Assembly (NCBI RefSeq): GCF_900116545.1
Contig: NZ_FPCK01000001.1
Coordinates: 1,736,001-1,800,000, forward strand
Length of the DNA stretch: 64,000 nt
Direction: 5' to 3'
Source of the DNA: Devosia crocina
GTDB taxonomy: Bacteria > Pseudomonadota > Alphaproteobacteria > Rhizobiales > Devosiaceae
Shown here: positions 46,884 through 59,170 of the stretch, piece by piece
Numbering within the stretch: position 1 is the first letter of the stretch
Layout: every line of letters starts with the position of its first letter
The notes under the pieces: model-generated
What the model saw: the letters and a program-made list of their open reading frames with translations, nothing else
Database searches by the model: none
Told to the model about the DNA's origin: nothing
Made by a program: the position numbers and the translations under genes

Positions 46884-47912
46884 ATGAAAAAACGTGTTCT
46901 CCTGCTCGCTTCCCTCTTTCTGCTGCCCACCTCCGCATGGGCGCAGCCGGCTGATTTCGCTGCGCTCCTTGATCGGGCTGCCGATCTCGAGCCGCTGGAA
47001 ACGGTCCTCATCGCTCATGAAGGCGAGATTGTCGCCGAGCGTGGCTATTCCGGCCACAGCGTCGATCAGCCAACCAACATCAAATCAGCCTCGAAAACAG
47101 TTGTCGCAGCACTTGTCGGCATAGCTATCGATAAGGGGATCATCGAAAGCGTCGATCAGGGAATCGGCGACTTCCTTGCCGATGACTTCCCCGACGACGC
47201 CGATCCGCGCCTCGATACGGTCACGGTGGGCAATCTGCTGTCCATGCAGGCAGGGCTGGCGCCTACCTCGGGGCCGAATTACGGGCGCTGGGTGGCAAGC
47301 CGAAACTGGGTCAGATCCGCGCTCGACCAGCCCTTTCAAACCGATCCGGGCGGAGCCATGCTGTATTCGACCGGATCGACACATTTGCTGTCAGCGATCC
47401 TGACCGAGGCTGGCGGCGGATCGAGCCTGACGCTTGCGCGTGACTGGTTCGGCGCGGTCGATGATTTCCGCATCGGCGGCTGGGAGCGCGACCCGCAGGG
47501 CGTTTATCTCGGCGGCAATCAGATGGCCATGAGCCCGAAAAGCCTCCTCGCTTTCGGCGAAGTGTTTCGCAATGGCGGGCTTGCACAAGATGGAACGCGC
47601 GTCCTAAGCCAAGATTGGATCGATCAATCCTGGACGCAGCGAACCAATTCCCGGTTCACCGGAGACGGCTATGGCTATGGCTGGTTCCTGCGCGACATTG
47701 CGGGCGAGGACGTGAAATACGCCTGGGGATATGGCGGGCAGATGCTCTATGTCGTGCCAAGCCTAGATCTGACGGTGGTGATGACCTCGGACGAATACGC
47801 ACCCTCGGCGCGCAATGGACACCGTGATGCTCTGCACGCGCTACTGGGCGAGATCATCGAGGCTGTGCGGACAGTCGAAGTGCCGGCCGCCGAGGCAGAA
47901 GGCGACGCCTAA
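46884..47912 (+). CDS. Periplasmic serine hydrolase (class C beta-lactamase fold)
   Basis: The 342-residue protein has a signal peptide (MKKRVLLLASLFLLPTSAWA, about 20 residues). The nucleophile motif SASK lies near residue 71, a YST triad in place of YxN near 155, and WGYGGQML near the C-terminus takes the KTG/HxG role. This is the beta-lactamase-related family that includes esterases and D-amino peptidases; antibiotic hydrolysis is not implied. The ATG at 46884 is chosen over a TTG two codons earlier. The C-terminus is acidic. Confidence 0.85.
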   Translation: MKKRVLLLASLFLLPTSAWAQPADFAALLDRAADLEPLETVLIAHEGEIVAERGYSGHSVDQPTNIKSASKTVVAALVGIAIDKGIIESVDQGIGDFLADDFPDDADPRLDTVTVGNLLSMQAGLAPTSGPNYGRWVASRNWVRSALDQPFQTDPGGAMLYSTGSTHLLSAILTEAGGGSSLTLARDWFGAVDDFRIGGWERDPQGVYLGGNQMAMSPKSLLAFGEVFRNGGLAQDGTRVLSQDWIDQSWTQRTNSRFTGDGYGYGWFLRDIAGEDVKYAWGYGGQMLYVVPSLDLTVVMTSDEYAPSARNGHRDALHALLGEIIEAVRTVEVPAAEAEGDA

Positions 47913-48089
47913 TCAGTCATTCTTCCTGTGCGCGTCGATCTGCTTTTCAGCACGCTCTTTCTCGGCCGCGTTCAGAAGCTTTTCGGCTTTAGTTTGCCCG
48001 AACTTGCGTCGGTTAGCTTCCGCCGTCGCTTCCTTTTCGCTGCGGGCCTTGGCTTTGCGCGCTTTGGACAGAGACAAGATTTCGGCCAT
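47913..48089 (-). CDS. DUF4169 family small protein
   Basis: A 58-residue basic protein with the DUF4169 look: MAEILSLSKARKAKARSEK, then EANRRKFGQTKAEK and a charged helical tail. Its stop abuts the stop of the convergent serine hydrolase. Function unknown; the charged single helix suggests a nucleic-acid or ribosome partner, but that is a guess. Confidence 0.75.
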   Translation of the reverse strand: MAEILSLSKARKAKARSEKEATAEANRRKFGQTKAEKLLNAAEKERAEKQIDAHRKND

Positions 48090-48227
48090 TCGCGAGAGTC
48101 CATGAGAGTGTTGCGGGCAGCCATCGAGAGCGCCCAACTGACAGCGACAAAGAAAATCACCACCAGGCAGTGCTCGGTGGTGATGATAGCTTACGACGGC
48201 GAGATGAGAGTTGAAAGCCGGTGTCGA

Positions 48228-49862
<1,635 letters not shown>

Positions 49863-49914
49863 TCACCATAAGCATATCAAAAACGATTCGCAGAGCCGCC
49901 TAACGCGACTCCAC

Positions 49915-49947
49915 ACAAAAGAAGAAGGGGATGTTTCCATCCCCTTC
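49915..49947 (-). terminator. Intrinsic terminator of secG
   Basis: Minus-strand GAAGGGGATG-GAAA-CATCCCCTTC followed by TTCTTTTG, 21 bases past the secG stop and 58 bases before pyrG. Confidence 0.8.
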
Positions 49948-49967
49948 GGCTGCTGCCTTTCGGCGGT

Positions 49968-50477
49968 CTAGTTGCCGGTCGTCGGAGCCGGCGTTTGAGG
50001 TTCAGTCGCAGGCGCCGGCGCCTCGGGCGTGGTGGCCGGAGCGGCAGGCGCAGCGGGCACTGGCAGGTCGCCAGCCGAGCCGGCGGCGGGCGCAGTCTCG
50101 TTCGCAGCAGGCGCCGTGGTGCCGGCAGCAAGCGGCAGATCGGAGGTCGAGTCGCCTTGGAGCGCGTTGAGAGCGTCCAGAACGTTCGACGGCGCCGAGC
50201 CATCTTCGTTGGTGGTCGTGGCACGATCGAGGATGCTCGACGTGCCGCGATCGAGTTCGCTGAGAATGGTTAGGCCAATGGCTGTAATGAAGAAGAGCGC
50301 CGCCAGAATTGCCGTGGTGCGGGTCAACAGATTTGCCGAGCCACGCGCTGTCATCATGCCACCGCCGCCGCCACCGCCGCCGATGCCAAGCGCGCCGCCT
50401 TCGGAGCGCTGAATCAGGATGACGGCAATAAGCGCCACAACGATCAGCAGATAGACAACAATAAGGACGTTCGCCAT
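49968..50477 (-). CDS. secG: Protein translocase subunit SecG
   Basis: A 169-residue inner-membrane protein of the SecYEG channel. Two membrane helices (about 4-23 and 51-71) flank the conserved loop with IQRSEGGALGIGG and a run of eight Gly, then GSANLLTRTTAI. The C-terminal 80 residues are a Pro/Ala/Thr-rich disordered tail, longer than in E. coli SecG (110 residues) but common in this order. Confidence 0.92.
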   Translation of the reverse strand: MANVLIVVYLLIVVALIAVILIQRSEGGALGIGGGGGGGGMMTARGSANLLTRTTAILAALFFITAIGLTILSELDRGTSSILDRATTTNEDGSAPSNVLDALNALQGDSTSDLPLAAGTTAPAANETAPAAGSAGDLPVPAAPAAPATTPEAPAPATEPQTPAPTTGN

Positions 50478-50586
50478 CAGGTCTTGGTCTTCGTCTCAGT
50501 CAAAAGGATGCGGCGTCATACACGCCCCGAACGGCAAAGGCCAGACCGTTGCCATGTTTTTCCCGGCAACGGCCCATGCCGCTCGG

Positions 50587-51339
50587 TCATACCGCCGAGA
50601 TAATGGTGTAAAAGTCTTTTGCCAAGAGGCTCGCGCCACCAACCAGTCCGCCATTGACATGATCGATCGCCAATATCTCCCGTGCGTTGTGGGGCTTGAG
50701 CGAGCCACCGTAAAGGATGCGGAAGCTTTCCCCGCGCTCGCCGAAGCGCTCGACTAGACGCGCGCGGATATTGGCGTGCATCTGGGCGATCTCTTCATTG
50801 GTGGGTGTGCGACCGGTGCCGATCGCCCAGATGGGTTCATAGGCAATAATGACGTCGTGATGCTCGGCAGCGTTTGGGATGGAGGCAGCGAGTTGCTCAT
50901 TCACCACGCTTTCAGCACTGCCACTGTCTCGCTGAGCCTCGGTTTCACCAACACAGATTATGGGTTTGAGCCCTGCCCCGATCGCAGCTTCTGCTTTCGC
51001 ACAGACCTGCGCATCTGTTTCGCCATGGTCCGCGCGACGTTCGGAATGACCAACGATCACAAATTGGGCACCGGCATCGGCCAGCATAGTGGCGGAGATG
51101 TCGCCGGTGTGAGCTCCCGAACCCTGCGCGTGACAATCCTGCCCACCAGCCAGAATGCCGCTCGACGCGCCCTGATTGGCAACGGCGGCGACCAGCGTGG
51201 CAGGCGGACACACGACAACGACTGCCCGCGGGGCTTCGCCAGTGGTCAGCAATTGTGCCAGCTCGGTCAACTCATCGAGGGAGTGAAACAGGCCATTCAT
51301 CTTCCAGTTGCCCGCAATAAGCGGTGAGATGGTCGTCAA
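50587..51339 (-). CDS. tpiA: Triosephosphate isomerase
   Basis: A 250-residue glycolytic TIM-barrel enzyme. Motifs: AGNWKMN (substrate Lys), IVGHSERR (electrophile His), [11 protein letters not shown] (catalytic Glu) and YGGSLKP near the phosphate site. The start is TTG at 51339 with GGCAGGAG upstream; this gives the standard length, whereas the open frame to 51663 is unlike the family. It diverges from ppiD. Confidence 0.95.
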   Translation of the reverse strand: MTTISPLIAGNWKMNGLFHSLDELTELAQLLTTGEAPRAVVVVCPPATLVAAVANQGASSGILAGGQDCHAQGSGAHTGDISATMLADAGAQFVIVGHSERRADHGETDAQVCAKAEAAIGAGLKPIICVGETEAQRDSGSAESVVNEQLAASIPNAAEHHDVIIAYEPIWAIGTGRTPTNEEIAQMHANIRARLVERFGERGESFRILYGGSLKPHNAREILAIDHVNGGLVGGASLLAKDFYTIISAV

Positions 51340-51459
51340 TCTTGCTACTCCTGCCTCTTGCGCCAAAGAGGGCTTTGCCCTAACCCCGGCTGTCGGAAGT
51401 CTTATTAGTCGGGGGGGCCACAGCGGTAAACCCTCAGACCCATAACTGGAACGTCTGAA

Positions 51460-53331
51460 ATGCTCGATGGTTTGCGTCTGTTTGCAAAATCCTGGCCGGG
51501 GAAGATCCTGGGGGCATTTCTGCTGGTCGGTGTTGCCGGCTTCGGCATCAACAACGTGATCACTGATCTTGGCAGCAATACCGTTGCGCGCGTGGGCGAC
51601 CAGGAGATCACCTCGCGCGAATTCCTCCGTTCCTATCAGAGCCAAGTGAACAGGCTTGCCCAACAGATCGGGCGCGTCCCTACGGTTTCGGAGGCGGAAT
51701 CGATGGGGCTGCCGACATTCGTGCTGCTGAACCTTTCAGAAGGCGAAGCGATGAACGTGCTGGCCAACCAGCTAGGGCTCGGCGTTTCAGAAGAGAAGCT
51801 GGGGCAAATGCTGCGCCAGGACCCGTCCTTCCAGGGCACCCTCGGCAATTTCGATCCGTCGATCTTCTCACAGGTTCTACAGCAGAGCGGATGGACCGAG
51901 GCTGAGTATTTCGAGACCCGAGGCAACGAAGCCAAGCGCGAGCAGCTCGTCAGCTCTCTTTTTGCCGACCGCACCCTGCCGGATGTGGCGGAGGAGTTGA
52001 TCAATGGCTATGCCGGCACCCAGCGCACGATCGATTATGTGACACTGACAGAACTCAATATCGACACTCCGGCGGAACCGACCGAAGAAGAGCTGGCGGC
52101 TTATCTTACTGAACATCAGACTGAGTATCGCACCGTCGAAACGCGCAAGGTGCAGATGATCGACCTCTCCCTGGCGTCGCTTGCAGCCAGCAAGACGATC
52201 CCCGAAGATGCCATTGTGGCCGAGTATGAGCGTACTCGCGACACTCTGACGACACCTGAAACCCGCACCATCGAGCAAGTGGTTCTGACAGGCGACCAGG
52301 AGGCGATCTTCAATGCCGGCCTGGCCGAGGGCCGGGACTTCGCAACCCTGATCGCCGAGGTTGGCCGCACACCCACCGGGCTCGGCACGTTGGCGCGCAA
52401 TCAAGTGACCGACCCCACCCTGGCCGAAGCAGCGTTCGGGCTTCAAGAGGGTGGCGTAGCGATCATTCCCGGTGTTGCTGGCAAGCGCGCAATCCATGTT
52501 TCAGCGATCAATCCTGCGCGGCAGCCGACGCTCGAAGAAGCACGCGAGCAGATCGCCAATTCCCTTGCCATGGCCGAAGCTCGCACCGAAATCAACGAAG
52601 TGCTCGATCAGGTCGAAGAACTGCGCGCTGCCTTCCAGCCGCTGACCGATATTGCAGCCCGGTTCGATCTCGATCTTTATGAGGCGGACGTAACCGTGGG
52701 CGGTAGCCAACTTGATGTGTTGCCTAATCTCGCGCCTGAGGATCGTAGCCGTCTTAGTCAGGCCATCTTCAATGCTCGCGAAGGTCAACTGACGCCTTCG
52801 GTTCCGCAGGCCGGCAATGCGCATATCTTTTTCGACCTGCTCGAGCTGCTGCCGGCTCGCGATCAGACTCTTGACGAAGTCCGGGAAGAGTTGACGGCTG
52901 CGCTGACAACCGAGCGGACGAACAATGCGCTGCTCGCGCGCAGCGAAGAAATCGTACAGCAGTTGCGCGACGGTGCGAGTTTGGCCGATGTTGCGTTGCA
53001 GCTGAATCTGTTCCCGCAAATCTCAGCTCCCTTCTCCCGGTTCGGCTCGGACGATGGTTCCATCGATCAGATCACGGCGCAGGCCGCATTCAATGGTGGT
53101 CCTGACCATAAAGGCTCGGTGGTGAGTGGCAGCGGCGAGTTCATCGTGTTCGAAGTGGTCGAAAATACCGTGCCCACCGAGCCGCTCGAAACCGCAACGG
53201 CCGACAGCCTCCAGACCGAGGCTCAGAACGGGCTCTATGCAGACTTCATTGGCGCAGTGCGTGACGACGCGGGCTTGCGCATCAACCAGCAGGCTCTGAC
53301 GCAACTGCTCACCCTCAACTACGGCCAGTAA
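51460..53331 (+). CDS. ppiD: PpiD-like periplasmic peptidyl-prolyl isomerase/chaperone
   Basis: A 623-residue protein anchored by one N-terminal membrane helix ([19 protein letters not shown]). Residues about 40-175 resemble the SurA N-terminal chaperone domain ([20 protein letters not shown]). A parvulin-like segment follows around 250-355 ([30 protein letters not shown]), then a second helical chaperone region. It assists folding of exported proteins near SecYEG. It is 32 bases before trpE and may be the operon head. Confidence 0.85.
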   Translation: MLDGLRLFAKSWPGKILGAFLLVGVAGFGINNVITDLGSNTVARVGDQEITSREFLRSYQSQVNRLAQQIGRVPTVSEAESMGLPTFVLLNLSEGEAMNVLANQLGLGVSEEKLGQMLRQDPSFQGTLGNFDPSIFSQVLQQSGWTEAEYFETRGNEAKREQLVSSLFADRTLPDVAEELINGYAGTQRTIDYVTLTELNIDTPAEPTEEELAAYLTEHQTEYRTVETRKVQMIDLSLASLAASKTIPEDAIVAEYERTRDTLTTPETRTIEQVVLTGDQEAIFNAGLAEGRDFATLIAEVGRTPTGLGTLARNQVTDPTLAEAAFGLQEGGVAIIPGVAGKRAIHVSAINPARQPTLEEAREQIANSLAMAEARTEINEVLDQVEELRAAFQPLTDIAARFDLDLYEADVTVGGSQLDVLPNLAPEDRSRLSQAIFNAREGQLTPSVPQAGNAHIFFDLLELLPARDQTLDEVREELTAALTTERTNNALLARSEEIVQQLRDGASLADVALQLNLFPQISAPFSRFGSDDGSIDQITAQAAFNGGPDHKGSVVSGSGEFIVFEVVENTVPTEPLETATADSLQTEAQNGLYADFIGAVRDDAGLRINQQALTQLLTLNYGQ

Positions 53332-53363
53332 AGGCCGCCACCCCACCAAGAGTAGAGACCACG

Positions 53364-54872
53364 ATGGGCGACGACTCCTTCACGCGCTTTGCAGAGCAAT
53401 ACCAAGCCGGCAAATCGCAGATCGTCTGGCGTCGCATCGTGGCAGACCTCGAAACGCCCATAGGCACCTATCTCAAGCTGGCGGAACAGCGGACGCATTC
53501 GTTTTTGCTCGAAAGCGTGCAGGACGGAACGACGCGGGGCCGATATTCGATTATCGGGCTCCTACCAGACCTGATCCTCAAGGTCGAGGCGGGCACGGCG
53601 CGCATCAACCGCCAGGCGCAGCTCGATCCTGAGGCTTTCGAGAACCTCAGCGACATGCCGCTCGATGCGCTGCGCAAGCTGGTTGCAGAGAGCCAGATCG
53701 ACATGCCCGAGGGCCTGCCACCGCAGTCGGCCGGCATCTATGGCTATCTCGGCTACGAGATGGTCCGCTATATGGAAGTGCTGCCCAACGGAAATCCTGA
53801 CGATCTGCAGATGCCTGAAGCGGTTCTGATGCGACCCTCCCTTCTGGCGATCTTCGACACGGTCAAGGACGAACTCTATCTGACCGCGCCCGCCTATGTG
53901 CGGGAGGGTGTATCGGCCCGGCAAGCTTTTGAGGCGGCGAGCGGCAGAATCGAGGATGCTATCGAACGTCTTGGCCGTGCCTTGCCGGCTACCCCTGCCC
54001 CGCCGGAGCTTGAAGCTATCGCGGTAACGAGCAATACATCCCGCGACGACTATTTCGAAATGGTGCGCCGCGCCAAGGACTATATCGCTGCCGGAGACAT
54101 CTTCCAGGTCGTGCTTAGCCAGCGGTTTTCCGCTGACTTCACGCTGCCGCCGACCGCACTGTATCGCGCGCTACGCCGCACAAACCCCAGCCCTTACATG
54201 TATTTCCTCGACTTCGGCAGCTTCGCGGTGGCGGGATCGAGCCCCGAAATCCTCGTGCGGGTACAGAATGGCGATGTGACAATCAGGCCCATCGCCGGTA
54301 CCCGGAAGCGCGGAGCGACCCCGGCACGGGATCAGGAACTGGCAGCGGAACTTCTGAGCGATCCCAAGGAACTGGCAGAGCATTTGATGCTGCTCGATCT
54401 GGGGCGCAACGATGTTGGACGCGTTGCCGAGACGGGTTCCGTTCGCGTGACGGACAAGTTCTTTCTCGAATACTATTCGCATGTCATGCACATCGTCTCC
54501 AATGTGGTCGGCAAGCTCGATCCGCAATATGACTTCGTTGACGCGTTGTCGGCCGGATTTCCGGCAGGCACAGTCTCTGGTGCTCCAAAAGTGCGGGCCA
54601 TGGAGATCATCGATGAACTCGAGAAATCCCGCCGCGGGATCTATGGCGGTTGCGTGGGGTATTTCGGAGCGGATGGGACGATGGATACCTGCATCGTCCT
54701 GCGCACCGGCATCGTCAAGGACGGCAAGCTCCACGTGCAATCCGGTGCCGGAATCGTCGCGGACAGCGTGCGAGAACTCGAACAGCTCGAATGCGAGAAC
54801 AAGGCCCGCGCTCTTTTCAGCGCAGCGGAAGAAGCGCTACGCTATGCCGGGGAAGCGAAGGTAGGGCAGTGA
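53364..54872 (+). CDS. trpE: Anthranilate synthase component I
   Basis: A 502-residue chorismate-using enzyme of tryptophan synthesis. The N-terminal Trp feedback site reads LLESVQDGTTRGRYS, and the catalytic domain has GDIFQVVLSQRF, SPEILVRVQNG, RPIAGTRKRGATPARD, LDLGRNDVGRVAE and GTVSGAPKVRAMEII. It is a separate gene from trpG, unlike the trpE(G) fusion in Rhizobium and Brucella. It lies 32 bases after ppiD with no leader-peptide attenuator space. Confidence 0.96.
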   Translation: MGDDSFTRFAEQYQAGKSQIVWRRIVADLETPIGTYLKLAEQRTHSFLLESVQDGTTRGRYSIIGLLPDLILKVEAGTARINRQAQLDPEAFENLSDMPLDALRKLVAESQIDMPEGLPPQSAGIYGYLGYEMVRYMEVLPNGNPDDLQMPEAVLMRPSLLAIFDTVKDELYLTAPAYVREGVSARQAFEAASGRIEDAIERLGRALPATPAPPELEAIAVTSNTSRDDYFEMVRRAKDYIAAGDIFQVVLSQRFSADFTLPPTALYRALRRTNPSPYMYFLDFGSFAVAGSSPEILVRVQNGDVTIRPIAGTRKRGATPARDQELAAELLSDPKELAEHLMLLDLGRNDVGRVAETGSVRVTDKFFLEYYSHVMHIVSNVVGKLDPQYDFVDALSAGFPAGTVSGAPKVRAMEIIDELEKSRRGIYGGCVGYFGADGTMDTCIVLRTGIVKDGKLHVQSGAGIVADSVRELEQLECENKARALFSAAEEALRYAGEAKVGQ

Positions 54873-54951
54873 ACGTGCGTGACAACTCTCTACGATGGCG
54901 GGGTTGGTTCTGAACGCTTTCACCAGAACCGCACTCTTGAGGCAGAACGAA

Positions 54952-55551
54952 ATGACCAAGACCCTCGTCATCGATAATTACGACAGCTTCACCTATAACC
55001 TCGTCCATTTCCTGGGCGAACTGGGCGCCGACATTACCGTCAAGCGTAACGACAAGATCACACTCGAAGAGATCGCCGCCATGGCACCGCAGGCGATCGT
55101 GCTTTCGCCAGGGCCTTGCACTCCGACCGAGGCGGGTATCTGCCTTGCCGTGATCGAGCGCTTTCAGAACCAGATCCCGATGCTAGGCGTATGTCTCGGG
55201 CATCAGGCCATGGGGCAGGCTTTGGGTGGCGACGTAATCCGTGCTCCGCATCTCGTGCATGGCAAGACCAGCAAGATCAATCACACTGGCAAGGGTATCT
55301 TCCGCGGGCTCAATGCCGGCTTCGAGGCCACGCGATACCACTCTCTGATCGTCAAGCAGGATACGCTGCCGGATGTTCTCGAGGTTACCGCAACGACCGA
55401 GGACGGACTGATCATGGGCATGCAGCACAAGACGCTTCCCATGCACGGAGTGCAATTCCACCCAGAAAGCATCGCTTCGGAGAATGGACACGTGCTTTTG
55501 CAAAACTTCCTCGATATCGCGCGCGACTTCAACGGGCAGAGGGCGGCATGA
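54952..55551 (+). CDS. trpG: Anthranilate synthase component II (glutamine amidotransferase)
   Basis: A 199-residue class I amidotransferase supplying ammonia to TrpE. The start MTKTLVIDNYDSFTYNLVHF at 54952 is typical. The nucleophile elbow is GVCLGHQAMGQALGG and the His-Glu pair is in HGVQFHPESIASE. The upstream frame extension to 54895 is not family-like. Its stop overlaps the trpD start. Confidence 0.95.
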   Translation: MTKTLVIDNYDSFTYNLVHFLGELGADITVKRNDKITLEEIAAMAPQAIVLSPGPCTPTEAGICLAVIERFQNQIPMLGVCLGHQAMGQALGGDVIRAPHLVHGKTSKINHTGKGIFRGLNAGFEATRYHSLIVKQDTLPDVLEVTATTEDGLIMGMQHKTLPMHGVQFHPESIASENGHVLLQNFLDIARDFNGQRAA

Positions 55552-56570
55552 TGGATATCAAGCAGGCTCTGCACAAGATCTCGGAAGGCCGGGACCTGAC
55601 CGGCGAGGAGATGCGCTCTGTCATGCGGCTGGTCATGGATGGCCAAGCCACACCGTCTCAAACCGGTGCGTTTCTGATGGGCATGCGCATCAAGGGCGAA
55701 ACGGTGGGCGAGATCGCTGCTGCCGTATCGATCATGCGCGAGAAGATGGTCCCTGTTGAAGCACCCGAAGATGCCGTTGATATCGTCGGCACCGGTGGAG
55801 ACGGCGTTGGCACGCTCAACATCTCCACTGCGGCCGCGATTGTCGTGGCAGCCACGGGGGTGCCTGTGGCAAAACACGGCAATCGGGCGCTGTCCTCAAA
55901 ATCCGGCTCATCGCAGGCGCTCGAAGCGCTGGGCGTGAAACTGGACCTTACGCCCGCCGAAATCGGCAACTGCGTCAAACAGGCCGGCATCGGCTTCATG
56001 TTTGCACCGTCCCACCATCCGGCCATGAAGCACGTGGGGCCCGCGCGCGCCGAACTGGGCGTTCGAACCATGTTCAACCTCCTGGGTCCGCAATCGAATC
56101 CGGCAAGCGTTCGCCGCTATGTGCTCGGCGTCTTTTCGGAACAGTGGGTCGAACCGGTTGCTGCGGCGCTGCTGGCCAACAGGGCGATCAAGGCCTGGGT
56201 TATCCATGGCAGCGATGGGCTAGACGAGTTGACGGTCACTGGTCCGAGTTTCGTCGCACAGATTGCCAATGGCGATCTGCGCAGCTTCGAAGTGACGCCG
56301 GAACAAGCAGGCTTGAGGCGCTACGATCTCAGTGAACTTCTCGGAGGAACACCCGAGCAAAACGCCGAAGCCATTCGCGCGCTGTTCGACGGCGCTTCGG
56401 GCGCATATCGCGACGTTGTTCTGCTTAATGCTGCTGCTGCGCTGATCGTGGCCGATAAGGCCGAGGATCTCCCAACCGGAGTCGCCATGGCAAAACAAGC
56501 CATCGATAGCGGTAAAGCCAAACAGACACTGGCCAGGCTTGTGGCTGTTTCCAACGGACAAGACGCATGA
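55548..56570 (+). CDS. trpD: Anthranilate phosphoribosyltransferase
   Basis: A 340-residue enzyme adding phosphoribose to anthranilate. Key motifs: [17 protein letters not shown] (PRPP site, about residue 81), [13 protein letters not shown], and [19 protein letters not shown]. It starts at ATG 55548, overlapping the trpG stop by four bases; a second ATG follows at once (55551). Overlap with trpC at the other end is also four bases. Confidence 0.96.
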   Translation: MMDIKQALHKISEGRDLTGEEMRSVMRLVMDGQATPSQTGAFLMGMRIKGETVGEIAAAVSIMREKMVPVEAPEDAVDIVGTGGDGVGTLNISTAAAIVVAATGVPVAKHGNRALSSKSGSSQALEALGVKLDLTPAEIGNCVKQAGIGFMFAPSHHPAMKHVGPARAELGVRTMFNLLGPQSNPASVRRYVLGVFSEQWVEPVAAALLANRAIKAWVIHGSDGLDELTVTGPSFVAQIANGDLRSFEVTPEQAGLRRYDLSELLGGTPEQNAEAIRALFDGASGAYRDVVLLNAAAALIVADKAEDLPTGVAMAKQAIDSGKAKQTLARLVAVSNGQDA

Positions 56571-57379
56571 CCGATATTCTCCAACAAATCGAAGCCTATA
56601 AGCGCGAGGAAATTGCGTCTGCCAAGAGCATGCGGCCTTGGGCGGAAGTGGTGGCGCAGGCGCATGATCAACCCGCGCCGCGCGGCTTTCTGCGCGCGCT
56701 GAAAGAAAAGCGCGCGTCAGGCCAGTACGGCCTTATCGCGGAAGTCAAAAAGGCTAGCCCCTCGAAGGGTCTCATCCGTGCGGATTTCAACCCGGCTCAA
56801 ATCGCTCGCGACTATGAAGTCGCAGGAGCAGCCTGCCTTTCCGTTCTCACGGACCGCCCGAGCTTTCAGGGTTCCCCAAGCTATCTTATCGAAGCACGCG
56901 CCGCGACCAAGCTGCCGGTTCTGCGTAAGGATTTTCTGTTCGAGACCTACCAGGTGGCGGAGGCCCGTTCCTGGGGCGCTGACTGTATCCTGATCATCCT
57001 CGCTGCAGTTGGCGACGATGTAGCGCGTTATCTGCTTGATGCCGCGCAAGAATGGGGCATGGACGCCCTGGTCGAGGTGCATGACCAGCTTGAACTGGAT
57101 CGTGCACTGGCTCTTGGCAGCACTTTCATCGGCATCAACAATCGCAACCTGCGCACCTTTGAAACCACACTCGAGACATCCGTGCATTTGGCGGCGGGTG
57201 TGCCGGACGATGTCCTGCTGGTCAGCGAAAGCGGCATCGTCAATCATGATCACGTCCGCATGCTAGAGGAGCGCGCCCGTATCGGCACGTTTCTTGTTGG
57301 CGAGAGCCTGATGCGACAGGAGGATGTAGTTGCTGCAACGCGGGCGCTGTTGCAGGGTGTGCCGGAAGCGGTGCGCTGA
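56567..57379 (+). CDS. trpC: Indole-3-glycerol phosphate synthase
   Basis: A 270-residue TIM-barrel enzyme closing the indole ring. Visible motifs are [16 protein letters not shown] (catalytic Lys and Glu region), [37 protein letters not shown] and [13 protein letters not shown]. It is not fused to TrpF. Overlaps: trpD by four bases and moaC by one base (TGATG). Confidence 0.96.
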   Translation: MTDILQQIEAYKREEIASAKSMRPWAEVVAQAHDQPAPRGFLRALKEKRASGQYGLIAEVKKASPSKGLIRADFNPAQIARDYEVAGAACLSVLTDRPSFQGSPSYLIEARAATKLPVLRKDFLFETYQVAEARSWGADCILIILAAVGDDVARYLLDAAQEWGMDALVEVHDQLELDRALALGSTFIGINNRNLRTFETTLETSVHLAAGVPDDVLLVSESGIVNHDHVRMLEERARIGTFLVGESLMRQEDVVAATRALLQGVPEAVR

Positions 57380-57861
57380 TGACCGAGCGACGCCTCACCC
57401 ATCTCGATGCCAAGGGCGCAGCCCATATCGTGGATATCGGCGAGAAGGCATTTACCCGGCGCCGCGCGGTGGCGCAGGCCCGCTTGCGAGGCGAGGCCGA
57501 TACGATCGTTGCCATACTCGGGGGCGCGCTCAAGAAGGGCGATGCACTGGCCGTAGCGCGCGTCGCCGGCATTATGGGCGCAAAGAAAACCAGCGACATC
57601 ATTCCGCTATGCCACCCTATCCCGCTCACAAAAGTCAGCGTCGAAATAGAGGGGGAAAGCGAGACGACCCTCTTCGTCCGTACGGTAGCCGAAACGACGG
57701 GTCAAACTGGCGTGGAAATGGAGGCCTTGACCGCGGCAACCACTGCTGCATTGACGCTCTATGACATGGCCAAGGCTTTGGATCGGTCTATGGTGATTTC
57801 GGACATCTGCCTGCTCGAAAAATCCGGCGGAAAGTCGGGAGATTATCGAAGAGAACCATGA
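57379..57861 (+). CDS. moaC: Cyclic pyranopterin monophosphate synthase
   Basis: A 160-residue molybdenum-cofactor enzyme that makes cPMP with MoaA. The active-site stretch GAKKTSDIIPLCHPIPL and the TGVEMEALTAATTAALTLYDM region are complete. It is coupled to trpC and moeA by overlaps; the trpDC-moaC-moeA order is characteristic of alphaproteobacteria. Confidence 0.96.
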   Translation: MTERRLTHLDAKGAAHIVDIGEKAFTRRRAVAQARLRGEADTIVAILGGALKKGDALAVARVAGIMGAKKTSDIIPLCHPIPLTKVSVEIEGESETTLFVRTVAETTGQTGVEMEALTAATTAALTLYDMAKALDRSMVISDICLLEKSGGKSGDYRREP

Positions 57862-59054
57862 ACTTGCTTCCAGTCGATGAAGCTTTGAATCGTATCCTGG
57901 GGCGGGTCCCACCCGTTGCGGCGGACCGACTTGCTCTGTCCGTTTCTGCAGGGCGTGTGTTGGCTGCCCCGATCATCGCAACCCATGATCAGCCCCCATT
58001 TGATGCCAGCGCCATGGACGGCTATGCCGTCCGCGCGGGAGACGTTGCTGACGATCGATGGCTCCAAGTGACGGGCATGTCACAGGCGGGCGCTGGTTTT
58101 GCAGGTACATTGGGCGCAGGCGAAGCCGTGCGCATTTTCACCGGCGCTCCAGTGCCACCCGGCGCAGACACTGTCATCATGCAGGAAGAAGCTGAGCGAT
58201 CCGGCAATCTCGTGCGCTTCACGGCCCCTGCGCGCCGTGGTCACAGCATCAGGCCACGCGGCTATGATTTTGCCACTGGTCGTGAGATCTTGGCAGCGGG
58301 CACACGTCTCGGTCCCTTCCAGCTTGCGGCAGCAGCAGCAGCGAATGCGGGCGTTGTTTCGGTCGCTCGGCGGCCGCGGCTTGCGCTTCTCGCCACAGGG
58401 GATGAATTGGTTCTGCCCGGCACGCCACTCGGGCCCGACCAGATCGTGGCTTCAAACAGCGTCGCGTTGGCGGCGTCCCTGGCGCCATTTGCCCATGACG
58501 TAAGAGACTGGGGGATCGCTCGGGATAGCCGCAACGAACTTGATACAGTTCTTGACCAAATATTTGCCGACGCACCCGACATCGTCGTGACGACAGGCGG
58601 CGCAAGTGTGGGCGAGCACGATCTGGTGCAGGCAGCCCTGCTCGATCGCGGTGTCGAGCTTGACTTCTGGCGCATAAACATGCGCCCAGGTAAGCCGCTA
58701 ATGTTCGGATCCCTCGGCAACACGCTGGTCTTCGGCCTGCCGGGGAATCCGGTTTCAGCGATGGTGACGTCGGAGGTTTTTGTCAAGCCGGCGCTGAGAC
58801 ACTGGCTAGGCTTGCCGCAAATGGCTCCGCTTCGACTGCCGCTCCTTTCACCGACGCCGCGGAACACTGCGCGGAGGCACTTTATGCGCGCGCAAGTCAT
58901 AGCGCGTGAAGGAACGACAGGCTTGCTGCCGATCACCGAGACCGATAGCGGTCATACGTCTTCGCTCGCCATGGCGGATGCGCTTATCGTACAACCCGAG
59001 CACGACCCCGGCCAAGAGGCGGGGACTGTAGTCTCGGCGCTAGAAATCGGTTGA
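57858..59054 (+). CDS. moeA: Molybdopterin molybdenumtransferase MoeA
   Basis: A 398-residue enzyme inserting molybdate into adenylylated molybdopterin. Motifs include PPFDASAMDGYAVRA near residue 37, GAPVPPGADTVIMQEE, RPRGYDF, TTGGASVGEHDLV and GLPGNPVSAMVTSEVF. The C-terminal domain IV is present. In many relatives lexA follows; here the next gene is a LOV kinase after 116 bases. Confidence 0.95.
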   Translation: MNLLPVDEALNRILGRVPPVAADRLALSVSAGRVLAAPIIATHDQPPFDASAMDGYAVRAGDVADDRWLQVTGMSQAGAGFAGTLGAGEAVRIFTGAPVPPGADTVIMQEEAERSGNLVRFTAPARRGHSIRPRGYDFATGREILAAGTRLGPFQLAAAAAANAGVVSVARRPRLALLATGDELVLPGTPLGPDQIVASNSVALAASLAPFAHDVRDWGIARDSRNELDTVLDQIFADAPDIVVTTGGASVGEHDLVQAALLDRGVELDFWRINMRPGKPLMFGSLGNTLVFGLPGNPVSAMVTSEVFVKPALRHWLGLPQMAPLRLPLLSPTPRNTARRHFMRAQVIAREGTTGLLPITETDSGHTSSLAMADALIVQPEHDPGQEAGTVVSALEIG

Positions 59055-59170
59055 TGCTGACAGCTTACGGGGAACTGAATGGGCGCCTGCCGCGCTCTTT
59101 CACCCGTGCAGCGAGTAATGGCGAATGTGGTGATGTCCACCGCCTGACGACCAATGCTAGGAGATCCTGA

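Noticed and set aside
46884..47912. Calling the serine hydrolase an antibiotic beta-lactamase
   Set aside because: The YxN and KTG motifs of true class C enzymes are altered (YST, YGG), and this family contains many esterases and peptidases.
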